Program-made: the position numbers and the translations under genes | Assembly: GCF_001247745.1 (NCBI RefSeq) | Contig: NZ_LAIR01000002.1 | Location: 806,001-870,000 of the forward strand | DNA length: 64,000 nt | Direction: 5' to 3' | Source: Luteipulveratus halotolerans | GTDB lineage: Bacteria > Actinomycetota > Actinomycetes > Actinomycetales > Dermatophilaceae | In this document: positions 22,240 to 29,467 of the stretch, in pieces | Layout of the letters: each line of letters opens with the position of its first letter | Position numbering within the stretch: the stretch's first letter is position 1 | The notes under the pieces: generated by a model | What the model was told of the DNA's origin: nothing | Databases searched by the model: none | What the model saw: the letters and a program-made list of their open reading frames with translations, nothing else

Positions 22240-23106
22240 CTAGTCGGTCGGCTCGGCGTGCAGCGGGTCCTCGATGACCTCGCGGCGGTGCTCCTCGTCG
22301 GCGTGCAGCCGCGACAGGAACGCGCGGGTGCGTTCGTGCTGCGGCCGGTCGATGACCTCCAAGGGCGGGCCGCTCTCGACGACGACGCCGGCGTCCATGA
22401 AGATCACGCGGTCGGCGACGCCCCGGGCGAACGACATCTCGTGGGTGACCACGATCATCGTCATGCCGTCCTGGGCGAGCTCGCGCATGACCGACAGCAC
22501 CTCGCCGACGAGCTCCGGGTCGAGCGCCGAGGTCGGCTCGTCGAACAGCATCAGCTTGGGCTTCATCGCGAGCGCGCGGGCGATGGCGACGCGCTGCTGC
22601 TGACCGCCCGACAGCTGGGCGGGGTAGTGGTCGCAGCGGTCCTTCAGCCCGACCCGCTCGAGCAGCTCCAGGGCCGCTCCCTTGGCCTCGGCCTTGCCGA
22701 TGCCCTTGACCTGGACGGGGCCCTCCATGACGTTCTCGAGCGCCGTCATGTGCGGGAACAGGTTGAACCGCTGGAACACCATGCCGATCTCACGACGCTG
22801 CGCAGCGATGCGCTTGTCGTGCAGCCGGTGCAGGCGACCGCCCTTGTCCTCGTAGCCCATGAGGTCGCCGTCGACCCAGATGCGGCCGCCGTCGATGTTC
22901 TCAAGCTGGTTGATGCAGCGCAGGAACGTCGTCTTGCCCGAACCGGATGGCCCGAGCAGGCACACGACCTCACCCTCACTGACGTCGAGGTCGATGCCCT
23001 TGAGCACCTCGTTGCCGTGAAAAGCCTTGGTGACGTTGAGTGCTCGCACCAGGGGTACGCCGCTTGCGGAGCCCTGTGCGTACGTCGAGTCGGTCGTCTC
23101 GGTCAT
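22240..23106 (-). CDS. Polar amino acid ABC transporter ATP-binding protein
   Basis: ATPase of 288 residues of the GlnQ/HisP class that powers polar amino acid uptake. Walker A is GPSGSGKTTFLRC, the Q-loop region MVFQRFNLFPHM, the signature LSGGQQQRVAIARAL, Walker B LMLFDEPTSALDP and the switch histidine VTHEMSFARG. ATG 23106 is preferred over GTG 23109 because GGAGG is 6 bases upstream. Last ABC gene of the three, directly followed by sodX. Confidence 0.93.
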   Translation of the reverse strand: MTETTDSTYAQGSASGVPLVRALNVTKAFHGNEVLKGIDLDVSEGEVVCLLGPSGSGKTTFLRCINQLENIDGGRIWVDGDLMGYEDKGGRLHRLHDKRIAAQRREIGMVFQRFNLFPHMTALENVMEGPVQVKGIGKAEAKGAALELLERVGLKDRCDHYPAQLSGGQQQRVAIARALAMKPKLMLFDEPTSALDPELVGEVLSVMRELAQDGMTMIVVTHEMSFARGVADRVIFMDAGVVVESGPPLEVIDRPQHERTRAFLSRLHADEEHRREVIEDPLHAEPTD

Positions 23107-23109
23107 CAC

Positions 23110-24099
23110 TTACCTCCGCCGAGTCCGAGGAGTCGCGATCGCCCGGCGCCCGGCGCCGGGCGCGGTGGCGCCGAAGCCTCGGCCGAAGCGGCGCTCCAGG
23201 AAGTACTGCCCGATCATCAGGATCGTGCCGAGGATGAGGTACCAGATGCAGCCGGCGACGTAGGCGCCCATGATGCGGTACTGGGTGTTGGCGACCTGAT
23301 CCACCTGGAACCACAGCTCCATGCTGATCGGGACCGCGAACATCAGCGAGGTGTCCTTGACCATGGCGATCGTCTCGTTGCCGGTGGGCGGGACGATCAC
23401 GCGCATGGCTTGCGGGAGGACGACGCGTCGCATCGTCTTGCCGGGTGACATGCCGATCGCCTGGGCGGCCTCGGACTGGCCCTTGTCGACCGACATGATG
23501 CCCGCGCGGGCGATCTCGGCCATGTAGGCCGCCTCGGACAGGCCCAGGCCGATGATGCCGACCCAGATGCCCTTCGACAGGTCGTTGACGTCGAGTGACC
23601 CGATGGTCAGGTCGCTGGACAGCCCCAGCCAGCCGGCGAACTCCTTGCCGAAGGGCACACCGATGTCGAGCGTGGGGTAGAGGTAGGCCGCACCGGCGCC
23701 CAGCATCACCAGCAGGACGAGGCGGGGGACGGCCCGGAAGAACCAGGTGTAGACGAAGGCCACACCCTTGAGCACCGGGTTGTCCGACAGCCGCATGATC
23801 GCCAGCAGCACGCCGAGAACGACGCCGATCACCATCGCGCCGATGGTCGCGACGATCGTGCCCTTGACCAGACCCTCGAGGACCGGGTTGTACCGCATCA
23901 CCTTGGGGACGAATTCCCAGTCCCACTTCTCGTTGGTGACGAACGAGCTGATCATCATCGCGATCAGCACCGCGATGACCGCGAGCGCGACCCATCTCCA
24001 GGGGTGCCGGACCGGTCGGGCGTCGATCTTGCCCGGCCGCTCCGTGTCCGGCGTCGCCGGACCCGGCGTACCTGCCGCTGCGTCGGCGGGGGAGGACAT
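23110..24099 (-). CDS. Polar amino acid ABC transporter permease
   Basis: Inner-membrane permease of 329 residues with a Pro-rich cytoplasmic N-terminus, five to six hydrophobic segments and the HisM/GlnP-type EAA loop (EAAQAIGMSPGKTMRRVVLP) that contacts the ATPase. ATG 24099 shares a base with the TGA of the binding-protein gene (TGATG). The gene order binding protein, permease, ATPase is standard. One permease gene implies a homodimer. Confidence 0.92.
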   Translation of the reverse strand: MSSPADAAAGTPGPATPDTERPGKIDARPVRHPWRWVALAVIAVLIAMMISSFVTNEKWDWEFVPKVMRYNPVLEGLVKGTIVATIGAMVIGVVLGVLLAIMRLSDNPVLKGVAFVYTWFFRAVPRLVLLVMLGAGAAYLYPTLDIGVPFGKEFAGWLGLSSDLTIGSLDVNDLSKGIWVGIIGLGLSEAAYMAEIARAGIMSVDKGQSEAAQAIGMSPGKTMRRVVLPQAMRVIVPPTGNETIAMVKDTSLMFAVPISMELWFQVDQVANTQYRIMGAYVAGCIWYLILGTILMIGQYFLERRFGRGFGATAPGAGRRAIATPRTRRR

Positions 24100-25019
24100 C
24101 AGGGGTTGACCGCGAAGTTGCTGATGGCGCCGCCCTCGGTCTTCCACTTCTTCAGGATCGCGTCATAGGTGCCGTCGGCCTTGATCGCCTTGAGCGCATC
24201 GACCAGGACACCGGCGAACGCCGTCTGGCCCTTCGGCAGTGCGAAGCCGTAGGGGGCGCTGTCGTAGTTGTCGCCCAGCAGCTCGACCTTGCCACCGTTC
24301 TTGGTGACCGCGTCGACCGAGACCGGCAGGTCGGCGGCCATCGCGTCGGCGCGACCCGACACCAGGTCGGTGGTCGCCTTGACCTGGGCGTCCTCAATGA
24401 GCAGCTTGATGCCCGGCTTGCCGGCCTTCTTGCACGCGTCGCTGCGCTTGTTGAGGTCGTCGACCTGCACCGTGCCCTTCTGCACCGAGATCGTCGCCCC
24501 GCAGGCGCTGGCCGGGTTGACCTTCTTGGGGTTGCCCTTGGCCGTCACCCACTGGGTGCCGGCGGTGAAGTAGCTGACGAAGTCGACCTGCTGCTTGCGC
24601 TCGGGGTTGATCGTGAGCGAGGAGACCGCCATGTCGTACTTCTTGGACTTCACGCCGAGGATGATCGAGTCGAAGCCGGCATTCTGGTAGTTCATCTTCA
24701 GACCGAGCTTGGCGGCGACGGCGTCGAGGATCTCGATGTCCATGCCCTCGATGGTCTTGCCGTCGGCGGCGAGGTACTCGTTGGGCGGGTACGACGCGTC
24801 GCTCGCGACGTTGAGAGTGCCCTTGGCCTTGATGTCGGCCGGCACCTTGGCCGCGAGGGAGGTGTCCTGCGAGACCTTGGTGGTCGGGCCGGCAGGGGCG
24901 CTGCTCTTGTCGCCACCGGTGTCGAGCGAGTCCGAGCCGCACGCGGTCAGAGCGAGCAGCAGCGAGGTGGCCGCAGCGATGGCGCCGACGCCAGTGGCGC
25001 GGCTGAGTCGAGATGACAT
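24099..25019 (-). CDS. Amino acid ABC transporter substrate-binding lipoprotein
   Basis: Extracellular solute-binding lipoprotein of 306 residues (SBP_bac_3 family). The signal peptide ends in the lipobox LTAC at about residue 27. The mature part shows GTLNVASDASYPPNEYLA, KTIEGMDIEILDAVAAKLG and KSKKYDMAVSSLTINPERK, the fold of glutamine, arginine or cystine-binding proteins. The exact ligand is not readable. GGAAGGA is upstream of ATG 25019. Confidence 0.92.
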   Translation of the reverse strand: MSSRLSRATGVGAIAAATSLLLALTACGSDSLDTGGDKSSAPAGPTTKVSQDTSLAAKVPADIKAKGTLNVASDASYPPNEYLAADGKTIEGMDIEILDAVAAKLGLKMNYQNAGFDSIILGVKSKKYDMAVSSLTINPERKQQVDFVSYFTAGTQWVTAKGNPKKVNPASACGATISVQKGTVQVDDLNKRSDACKKAGKPGIKLLIEDAQVKATTDLVSGRADAMAADLPVSVDAVTKNGGKVELLGDNYDSAPYGFALPKGQTAFAGVLVDALKAIKADGTYDAILKKWKTEGGAISNFAVNP

Positions 25020-25088
25020 GGGGGAGGTCCTTCCAGCGGCCGTTCGGGTGCGAGCATCTTGCCACTGAGGTGACCGGTCGGCGTACGT

Positions 25089-25119
25089 CAGGTGGTTGAA
25101 CGTGACGTCACCGTGACCG
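25089..25119 (+). repeat. 31-bp direct repeat, left copy
   Basis: Starts CAGGTGGTTGAACGTG and ends CACCGTGACCG; it contains the palindrome GTGACGTCAC. An identical copy lies at 26072-26102. Both copies are followed by a related GAGGATC sequence. The pair encloses the lectin gene. Confidence 0.85.
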
Positions 25120-25248
25120 ACCTAGCATGAGGATCCCGGTCTCGAGCGTCGTCCTTACACTTTTCCGCATCCGGAAACGTTGTTGCTCAGGGGCCGCATT
25201 CTTGCGATTCTTCTTGAATTCGAGGAAGTCCAGTGAGGGGAATCTGAA

Positions 25249-25929
25249 ATGCGCAAACCTGCGAAGAGAAGGACCGCCGTAAGCAGCGCGGTAGTGGCGG
25301 TGGCCATGTGTGTCTCGGTCGGCGCCTTGGTAGTGGGGGCGGGATCGGCCGAAGCCGATGCTCCGACGGGTTCCGTGCGGGTTTCTGGGGTGGCAAAACA
25401 GAGTACGAATGCCGCTGGCGACTCTCCGGCCGCGCCGGCAAAGACGGTGCAGCCCATGGCGGTGACGTGGCCAATCAATGGAGCGATCTACACTATCAGA
25501 CCATCGTTTAGCGGAAAGTGTTTGACAGTCAACCGAAACTCGTACTCCGATGGTGCTGCGATCAATCAGTACCAGTGCCTGGGGCGGGCGAATCAGCGCT
25601 GGCGAATGCTTAAGCCCAACGGAGGGGTTGGCGCTCCGGTCGATTATTATTTTCAGGCAGTGAGCACCGGAAAATGCATGACTGTCAGCCGCGGTTCTAC
25701 GAATCGCGGAGCGCGAATCGTACAAATGCCCTGCCAGTTTACGTCGCACCAGCGGTTCAGGATTCATAACGGGCTCTGGAGTTCGCAGGTGAGTATTCCA
25801 CTCCATGCCCAGCTCACTGACGGGCGATGCCTGGACATCCAGGGAGCTAGCCAAGCTAACAACGCCGCACTTCTTCAGTGGGGGTGCAACGGAAGAGCGA
25901 ACCAGAAATTCAGTTTCTTCCGCTCGTAG
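25249..25929 (+). CDS. Secreted ricin-type beta-trefoil lectin
   Basis: 226 residues: a Sec signal peptide (basic start, hydrophobic 11-34, cleavage near AEA), a low-complexity linker, then one beta-trefoil of three repeats from about residue 75. Each repeat has the QxW-type core: NQRWRM, HQRFRI and NQKFSF, with paired cysteines (KCLTV/YQC; KCMTV/MPC; RCLDI/WGC). It probably binds sugars outside the cell. GGGGA lies upstream of ATG 25249. The gene is clearly A/T-richer than its surroundings and is enclosed by the 31-bp repeats, which suggests later insertion. Confidence 0.85.
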   Translation: MRKPAKRRTAVSSAVVAVAMCVSVGALVVGAGSAEADAPTGSVRVSGVAKQSTNAAGDSPAAPAKTVQPMAVTWPINGAIYTIRPSFSGKCLTVNRNSYSDGAAINQYQCLGRANQRWRMLKPNGGVGAPVDYYFQAVSTGKCMTVSRGSTNRGARIVQMPCQFTSHQRFRIHNGLWSSQVSIPLHAQLTDGRCLDIQGASQANNAALLQWGCNGRANQKFSFFRS

Positions 25930-25972
25930 TTGATCAGTAAGCCCGGGTCGGCACTGTCCCCAGCGTCGCAAG

Positions 25973-26018
25973 GCCCACCAGTCCCGCGGATGCGGATACC
26001 TCCGCAGGGCTGGTGGGT
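25973..26018 (+). terminator. Terminator after the lectin gene
   Basis: GCCCACCAG pairs with CTGGTGGG, with an inner stem CCCGCGGA/TCCGCAGGG (one bulge). It lies 44 bases after the stop. Confidence 0.7.
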
Positions 26019-26071
26019 GGACCCCTGCATCGAATCGTCCACGGGCCGACCACTGGGAGAGTGAGCGTGTG

Positions 26072-26102
26072 CAGGTGGTTGAACGTGACGTCACCGTGAC
26101 CG
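26072..26102 (+). repeat. 31-bp direct repeat, right copy
   Basis: Identical to 25089-25119. It lies about 90 bases upstream of the UDP-sugar dehydrogenase start. The internal palindrome GTGACGTCAC may be a regulator site that was duplicated with the insertion. Confidence 0.85.
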
Positions 26103-26181
26103 GCGGGCGACGGCCACGAGGATCGGCGGTGCACACCCGCGCCGGTCCTGCATCACGGGTCCGGCGACGGTCCTGCTGGGC

Positions 26182-26187
26182 TACCGT
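26182..26187 (+). promoter_or_regulatory. -10 box of the UDP-sugar dehydrogenase gene
   Basis: TACCGT ends 7 bases before ATG 26195; no Shine-Dalgarno. Leaderless start inferred. Confidence 0.45.
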
Positions 26188-26194
26188 GACCCGC

Positions 26195-27358
26195 ATGAAG
26201 ATCGTGGTCGTCGGCCTGGGGTACGTCGGGCTCGCCAATGCGGTGATCCTCGCCCAGCGCCACCAGGTCGTCGCCGTCGACGTCGACGCGCGTCGGGTCG
26301 AGATGGTCAACGCCCGTCAGTCGCCCATCGAGGACGCCGAGCTCGAGGACTACCTCGCGCACCGCGAGCTCGACCTGCGCGCAGTGCAGGCCTCGCCCGA
26401 GGCGTACGACGGAGCCGAGCTGGTCGTCATCTCGACGCCGACCAACTACGACCCCGACCGCAACTACTTCGACACCTCCACCGTGGAGTCCGTGCTCGCC
26501 GACGTCGCCGCGGCGGCTCCGGACGCCGTGGTCGCGGTCAAGTCGACCATCCCCGTGGGGTTCACCGACCGGATGCACCAGGTCCACCCCGACCTGGCTC
26601 TGGTGTTCTCACCTGAGTTCCTGCGCGAGGGCAAGGCGCTGTGGGACAACCTGCACCCCAGCCGCATCGTCGTCGGCGGGCCCGAGCACGCGGCCAAGAT
26701 GTTCGCCGACCTGCTCGCCGAGGGTGCGCTCGACGAGGCGCCCGTGCTGCTGACGGGCGCCAAGGAGGCCGAGGCGATCAAGCTGTTCGCCAACACCTAC
26801 CTCGCGATGCGCGTCGCCTACTTCAACGAGCTCGACAGCTACGCGCTCGCGCACGGCATCGACTCGCGCCAGGTCATCGAGGGCGTCGGTCTGGACCCGC
26901 GCATCGGCACGCACTACAACAACCCGTCGTTCGGCTACGGCGGCTACTGCCTGCCCAAGGACACCAAGCAGCTGCTCGCGAACTACCGCGATGTCCCGCA
27001 GACGCTGATCAAGGCGATCGTCGAGTCCAACACCACCCGCAAGGACGTCATCGCCGACGACGTGCTGCGGCGAGGCCCCAAGGTCGTCGGCCTGTTCCGG
27101 CTAGCGATGAAGGAAGGCTCGGACAACTTCCGCGAGTCCAGCATCCAGGGCGTCATGAAGCGCCTCAAGGCCAAGGGCATCGAGGTGCTGGTGTACGAGC
27201 CCAACCTCGACGAGCGGCGCCTGTTCAACTCCGAGGTCGTGCGCGACTTCGAGGAGTTCTGCGAACGCTCCGACCTGATCCTCGCCAACCGCCTCTCACC
27301 GGTGCTGGCCGGCGTCGAGGACAAGGTCTACAGCCGCGACCTCTTCGGCAGGGACTAG
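26195..27358 (+). CDS. ugd: UDP-glucose 6-dehydrogenase / nucleotide-sugar dehydrogenase
   Basis: NAD-dependent dehydrogenase of 387 residues making a UDP-uronic acid for surface polysaccharide. The N-terminal Rossmann motif is VVVGLGYVGLANAVILA; mid-protein VISTPTNYDPDRNYFDTS and VKSTIPVGFTDRM follow; the catalytic cysteine is in FGYGGYCLPKDTKQLL. It resembles the compact Firmicutes-type capsule enzymes. ATG 26195 is chosen over an upstream in-frame start because of the -10 box and the immediate Rossmann fold. No glycosyltransferases adjoin it. Confidence 0.9.
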   Translation: MKIVVVGLGYVGLANAVILAQRHQVVAVDVDARRVEMVNARQSPIEDAELEDYLAHRELDLRAVQASPEAYDGAELVVISTPTNYDPDRNYFDTSTVESVLADVAAAAPDAVVAVKSTIPVGFTDRMHQVHPDLALVFSPEFLREGKALWDNLHPSRIVVGGPEHAAKMFADLLAEGALDEAPVLLTGAKEAEAIKLFANTYLAMRVAYFNELDSYALAHGIDSRQVIEGVGLDPRIGTHYNNPSFGYGGYCLPKDTKQLLANYRDVPQTLIKAIVESNTTRKDVIADDVLRRGPKVVGLFRLAMKEGSDNFRESSIQGVMKRLKAKGIEVLVYEPNLDERRLFNSEVVRDFEEFCERSDLILANRLSPVLAGVEDKVYSRDLFGRD

Positions 27359-27423
27359 ACACCGCGTACGACGACCTCGCCTGTCCGCGCCCGGTGCGGA
27401 TCGGACGGCGAGACGACGATCAA

Positions 27424-27470
27424 GAAGAGCCGGGGAGCCGAGGACGAAGTCCGCAGCATCCCGGCTCTTC
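27424..27470. terminator. Bidirectional terminator between ugd and SGNH hydrolase
   Basis: GAAGAGCCGGG (27424-27434) pairs with CCCGGCTCTTC (27460-27470), an 11-bp stem with a long loop, between convergent genes. Confidence 0.7.
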
Positions 27471-27494
27471 GATGAGGAGTCGAGCCCAGAAGGA

Positions 27495-28148
27495 TCAGAT
27501 CTGAAGCCAGTCCTGCCAACCGGCGTGCAGCACGAGCCAGGCGATCAGGCCGTAACCCGCCTGGCCGGGGTGGAACCCGTCGCCAGAGGCGAGGTCGGCC
27601 TGCCACTGGTCGTGACCGAGCAGCGGGCGGAAGCAGTCGACGTAGGTGATCCGACGGCGTGAGCAGACGTCGGCCTGAGCGTCGACGAGCACCTCGAGGC
27701 GGGCGTTGACGTCGGCGTCGGACGTGGGCGGCGGGCCCACGACGAACGTCGCGATGCCGGTCGTGGCCGCCTCGTCGAGGATGTTGGCCAGGTTGAGCCG
27801 CGAGCGCGCGGTGGTCATGCCCTGGTTGATGTCGTTGGTGCCGAAGCTGACGACGAGCCGCTTCTCGTTGGAGCGGGCCCACCGCGGAGTCGTCTCGGCA
27901 CGCCAGCGACCGAGGACGTCGGTCGAGCTCTCACCGCGCACACCCAGGTTGTACGACGCGAGCTGGGCCTCGCCCAGCGTCGTACGAGCGATCACCCGGG
28001 ACACCCAGCCGAGCGACTTGGGGTCGCCGATGCCGGCGGTCAGCGAGTCGCCCACGAAGCAGAGCCCGATCTGGCGGGGTCCGTCTGCGACCTGGAACTC
28101 GGCGCTCGGGGTGAAGTCGGGCTCACTGCCCTCGTGTGGGTAGCTCAT
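27495..28148 (-). CDS. SGNH/GDSL hydrolase family protein
   Basis: Esterase or lipase-like protein of 217 residues without a signal peptide. Block I is LCFVGDSLTAGIGD with the catalytic serine, block III VVSFGTNDINQG with the Asn, and block V GDGFHPGQAGY with the Asp-His pair; the Gly block is YNLGVRGESS. All catalytic residues of the SGNH fold are present. ATG 28148 is the natural start. It lies 22 bases after the DUF6104 stop on the same strand. Substrate unknown. Confidence 0.87.
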   Translation of the reverse strand: MSYPHEGSEPDFTPSAEFQVADGPRQIGLCFVGDSLTAGIGDPKSLGWVSRVIARTTLGEAQLASYNLGVRGESSTDVLGRWRAETTPRWARSNEKRLVVSFGTNDINQGMTTARSRLNLANILDEAATTGIATFVVGPPPTSDADVNARLEVLVDAQADVCSRRRITYVDCFRPLLGHDQWQADLASGDGFHPGQAGYGLIAWLVLHAGWQDWLQI

Positions 28149-28170
28149 GCGATGCGGTGCCTCTGCCTCG

Positions 28171-28344
28171 TCACTCGTCGTCGTCCAACCGGGCCAGCCA
28201 CGTGGCCAGCCGCTCCACGGGGACCTCGAACTCGGGGTTCAGGTCGACGAACACGCGCAGCTGGTCGGCCAGCCAGGACAGGCTGACCTCTTCCTCGCCA
28301 CGGCGGCTCGCGAGCTCCTCGAGGCCTCGGTCGGTGAAGTACAC
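28171..28344 (-). CDS. DUF6104 family small protein
   Basis: 57 residues starting MYFTDRGLEELASRR (GTG start) with VSLSWLADQLRVFVDLNPEF and a Trp/Leu-rich acidic C-terminus, matching the conserved actinobacterial DUF6104 proteins; function unknown. GTG 28344 begins 7 bases after a -10 TAGCCT on the minus strand, with no Shine-Dalgarno. Probably cotranscribed with the SGNH hydrolase. Confidence 0.82.
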   Translation of the reverse strand: MYFTDRGLEELASRRGEEEVSLSWLADQLRVFVDLNPEFEVPVERLATWLARLDDDE

Positions 28345-28351
28345 AAGGGCG

Positions 28352-28357
28352 AGGCTA
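28352..28357 (-). promoter_or_regulatory. -10 box of the DUF6104 gene
   Basis: TAGCCT on the minus strand, 7 bases before GTG 28344. Leaderless start inferred. Confidence 0.4.
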
Positions 28358-28420
28358 TCGCGGGGACCTCACCGTGCTGCGGCGCCGGGCCGGGGTGCCG
28401 GGGATTCGAGGGTGGAGCCG

Positions 28421-29464
28421 TCAGGAGGTCTCGATGTCGCGCTGCCACGACTCGGTGCGGTAGACGGTCTCCCAGCCCATCGAGGCGTACAACCCGTCGG
28501 CGCCGGTGGGCGAGTCGGCGTCGACCTCGAGCCCGACGCGGTTGCGTCCGCGCTCGGCGGCGTCACGGATCACGGTGTGCAGCAACGACTTCGCGACACC
28601 ACGGCCACGCGCGCTGCGGTGCACGCCGATGTAGTCGATGTAGCTGCCCTCGAACCCGTCGGCGTCCTCGGCGAGCACCGAGCCGACGACCGCACCGGCC
28701 AGCTGCGGGCCCTCGGGCGAGTCGACCGTCGCCAGCCACCAGTGGTCCCAGCGGTGGCCGGGGTCCTCACGCAGGCGGGTGACGAACTCGGCGAAGCTCT
28801 CGCGGTAGGAGTTGAAGTGGTCGGCGAACGATTCCTCCAGCACCAGGTGGACGGCGCGGACGTCCTCGGCGACCGGCAGGCCGTCCTCGTGCTGAGCGAC
28901 CCGGCGTACGACGACCCCCTCGCGTGGGGGAGGGAAGGCCTGCGGGTCCGCCTCCTCGGCGGCGACGGGGCGCGACATCTGCAACCAGGTGCGGGTACGG
29001 CGCAGCTGGATCGCCTGCATCCAGCGCTGCTGCCGGGTGTCGCCGGCGAGCACCGTCGCATCGAGCTGGGTGACGTCCTGATCGCGCTCGCGCGCGACCT
29101 CCTTGGCCGTCTCGCAGGTCCAGGTGTAGAGCCCCGTCGCGAGCGGATCGGCCTGGGGCTCAGGCAGATCGGGCGAGACAGTGACCTCGATGGACGTGCG
29201 GCCCGCGGCCCGGTCGTGGACGCTCGCCCACGCCCGGACGGTGCCCGCGTCATCGGTGACCACGACATGACGCCGCGTCCAGGAGCCGACGCCGACCACC
29301 ACGGAGTGCACGGCATCGGCGTCGACGCTGCTGCGTCCACGGACGGCACGCTGATGGGCGGCGACCAGATCGATCAACGCCGGCACGTCGTCAGGGGACG
29401 GGGCGCGAGTCACCCAGCCGGGTGGGACCTCGACGGCCGGCACACCCGGCTGGGGACTCGTCAT
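28421..29464 (-). CDS. Tandem GNAT N-acetyltransferase
   Basis: 347 residues with two GNAT folds, the layout of MshD-like enzymes. The first (about 17-160) lacks a clear acetyl-CoA loop. The second (about 185-340) has IDYIGVHRSARGRGVAKSLL, the acetyl-CoA pyrophosphate loop RGRGVA, and LEVDADSPTGADGLYASMGW. Starts 3 bases after the kgd stop, so it is probably made from the same mRNA. The substrate is not readable; identity with mycothiol synthase is not supported strongly enough to name it. Confidence 0.85.
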   Translation of the reverse strand: MTSPQPGVPAVEVPPGWVTRAPSPDDVPALIDLVAAHQRAVRGRSSVDADAVHSVVVGVGSWTRRHVVVTDDAGTVRAWASVHDRAAGRTSIEVTVSPDLPEPQADPLATGLYTWTCETAKEVARERDQDVTQLDATVLAGDTRQQRWMQAIQLRRTRTWLQMSRPVAAEEADPQAFPPPREGVVVRRVAQHEDGLPVAEDVRAVHLVLEESFADHFNSYRESFAEFVTRLREDPGHRWDHWWLATVDSPEGPQLAGAVVGSVLAEDADGFEGSYIDYIGVHRSARGRGVAKSLLHTVIRDAAERGRNRVGLEVDADSPTGADGLYASMGWETVYRTESWQRDIETS

Positions 29465-29467
29465 GAC

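Noticed and set aside
25101..25110. GTGACGTCAC as a CRP/GlxR site
   Set aside because: The half sites are only 2 bases apart; the CRP pattern needs a 6-base spacer.
25108..26310. A 400-codon minus-strand frame across the lectin gene and both repeats
   Set aside because: It runs through repeats, a terminator and promoters; composition is random, and the lectin on the plus strand has a signal peptide and QxW repeats.
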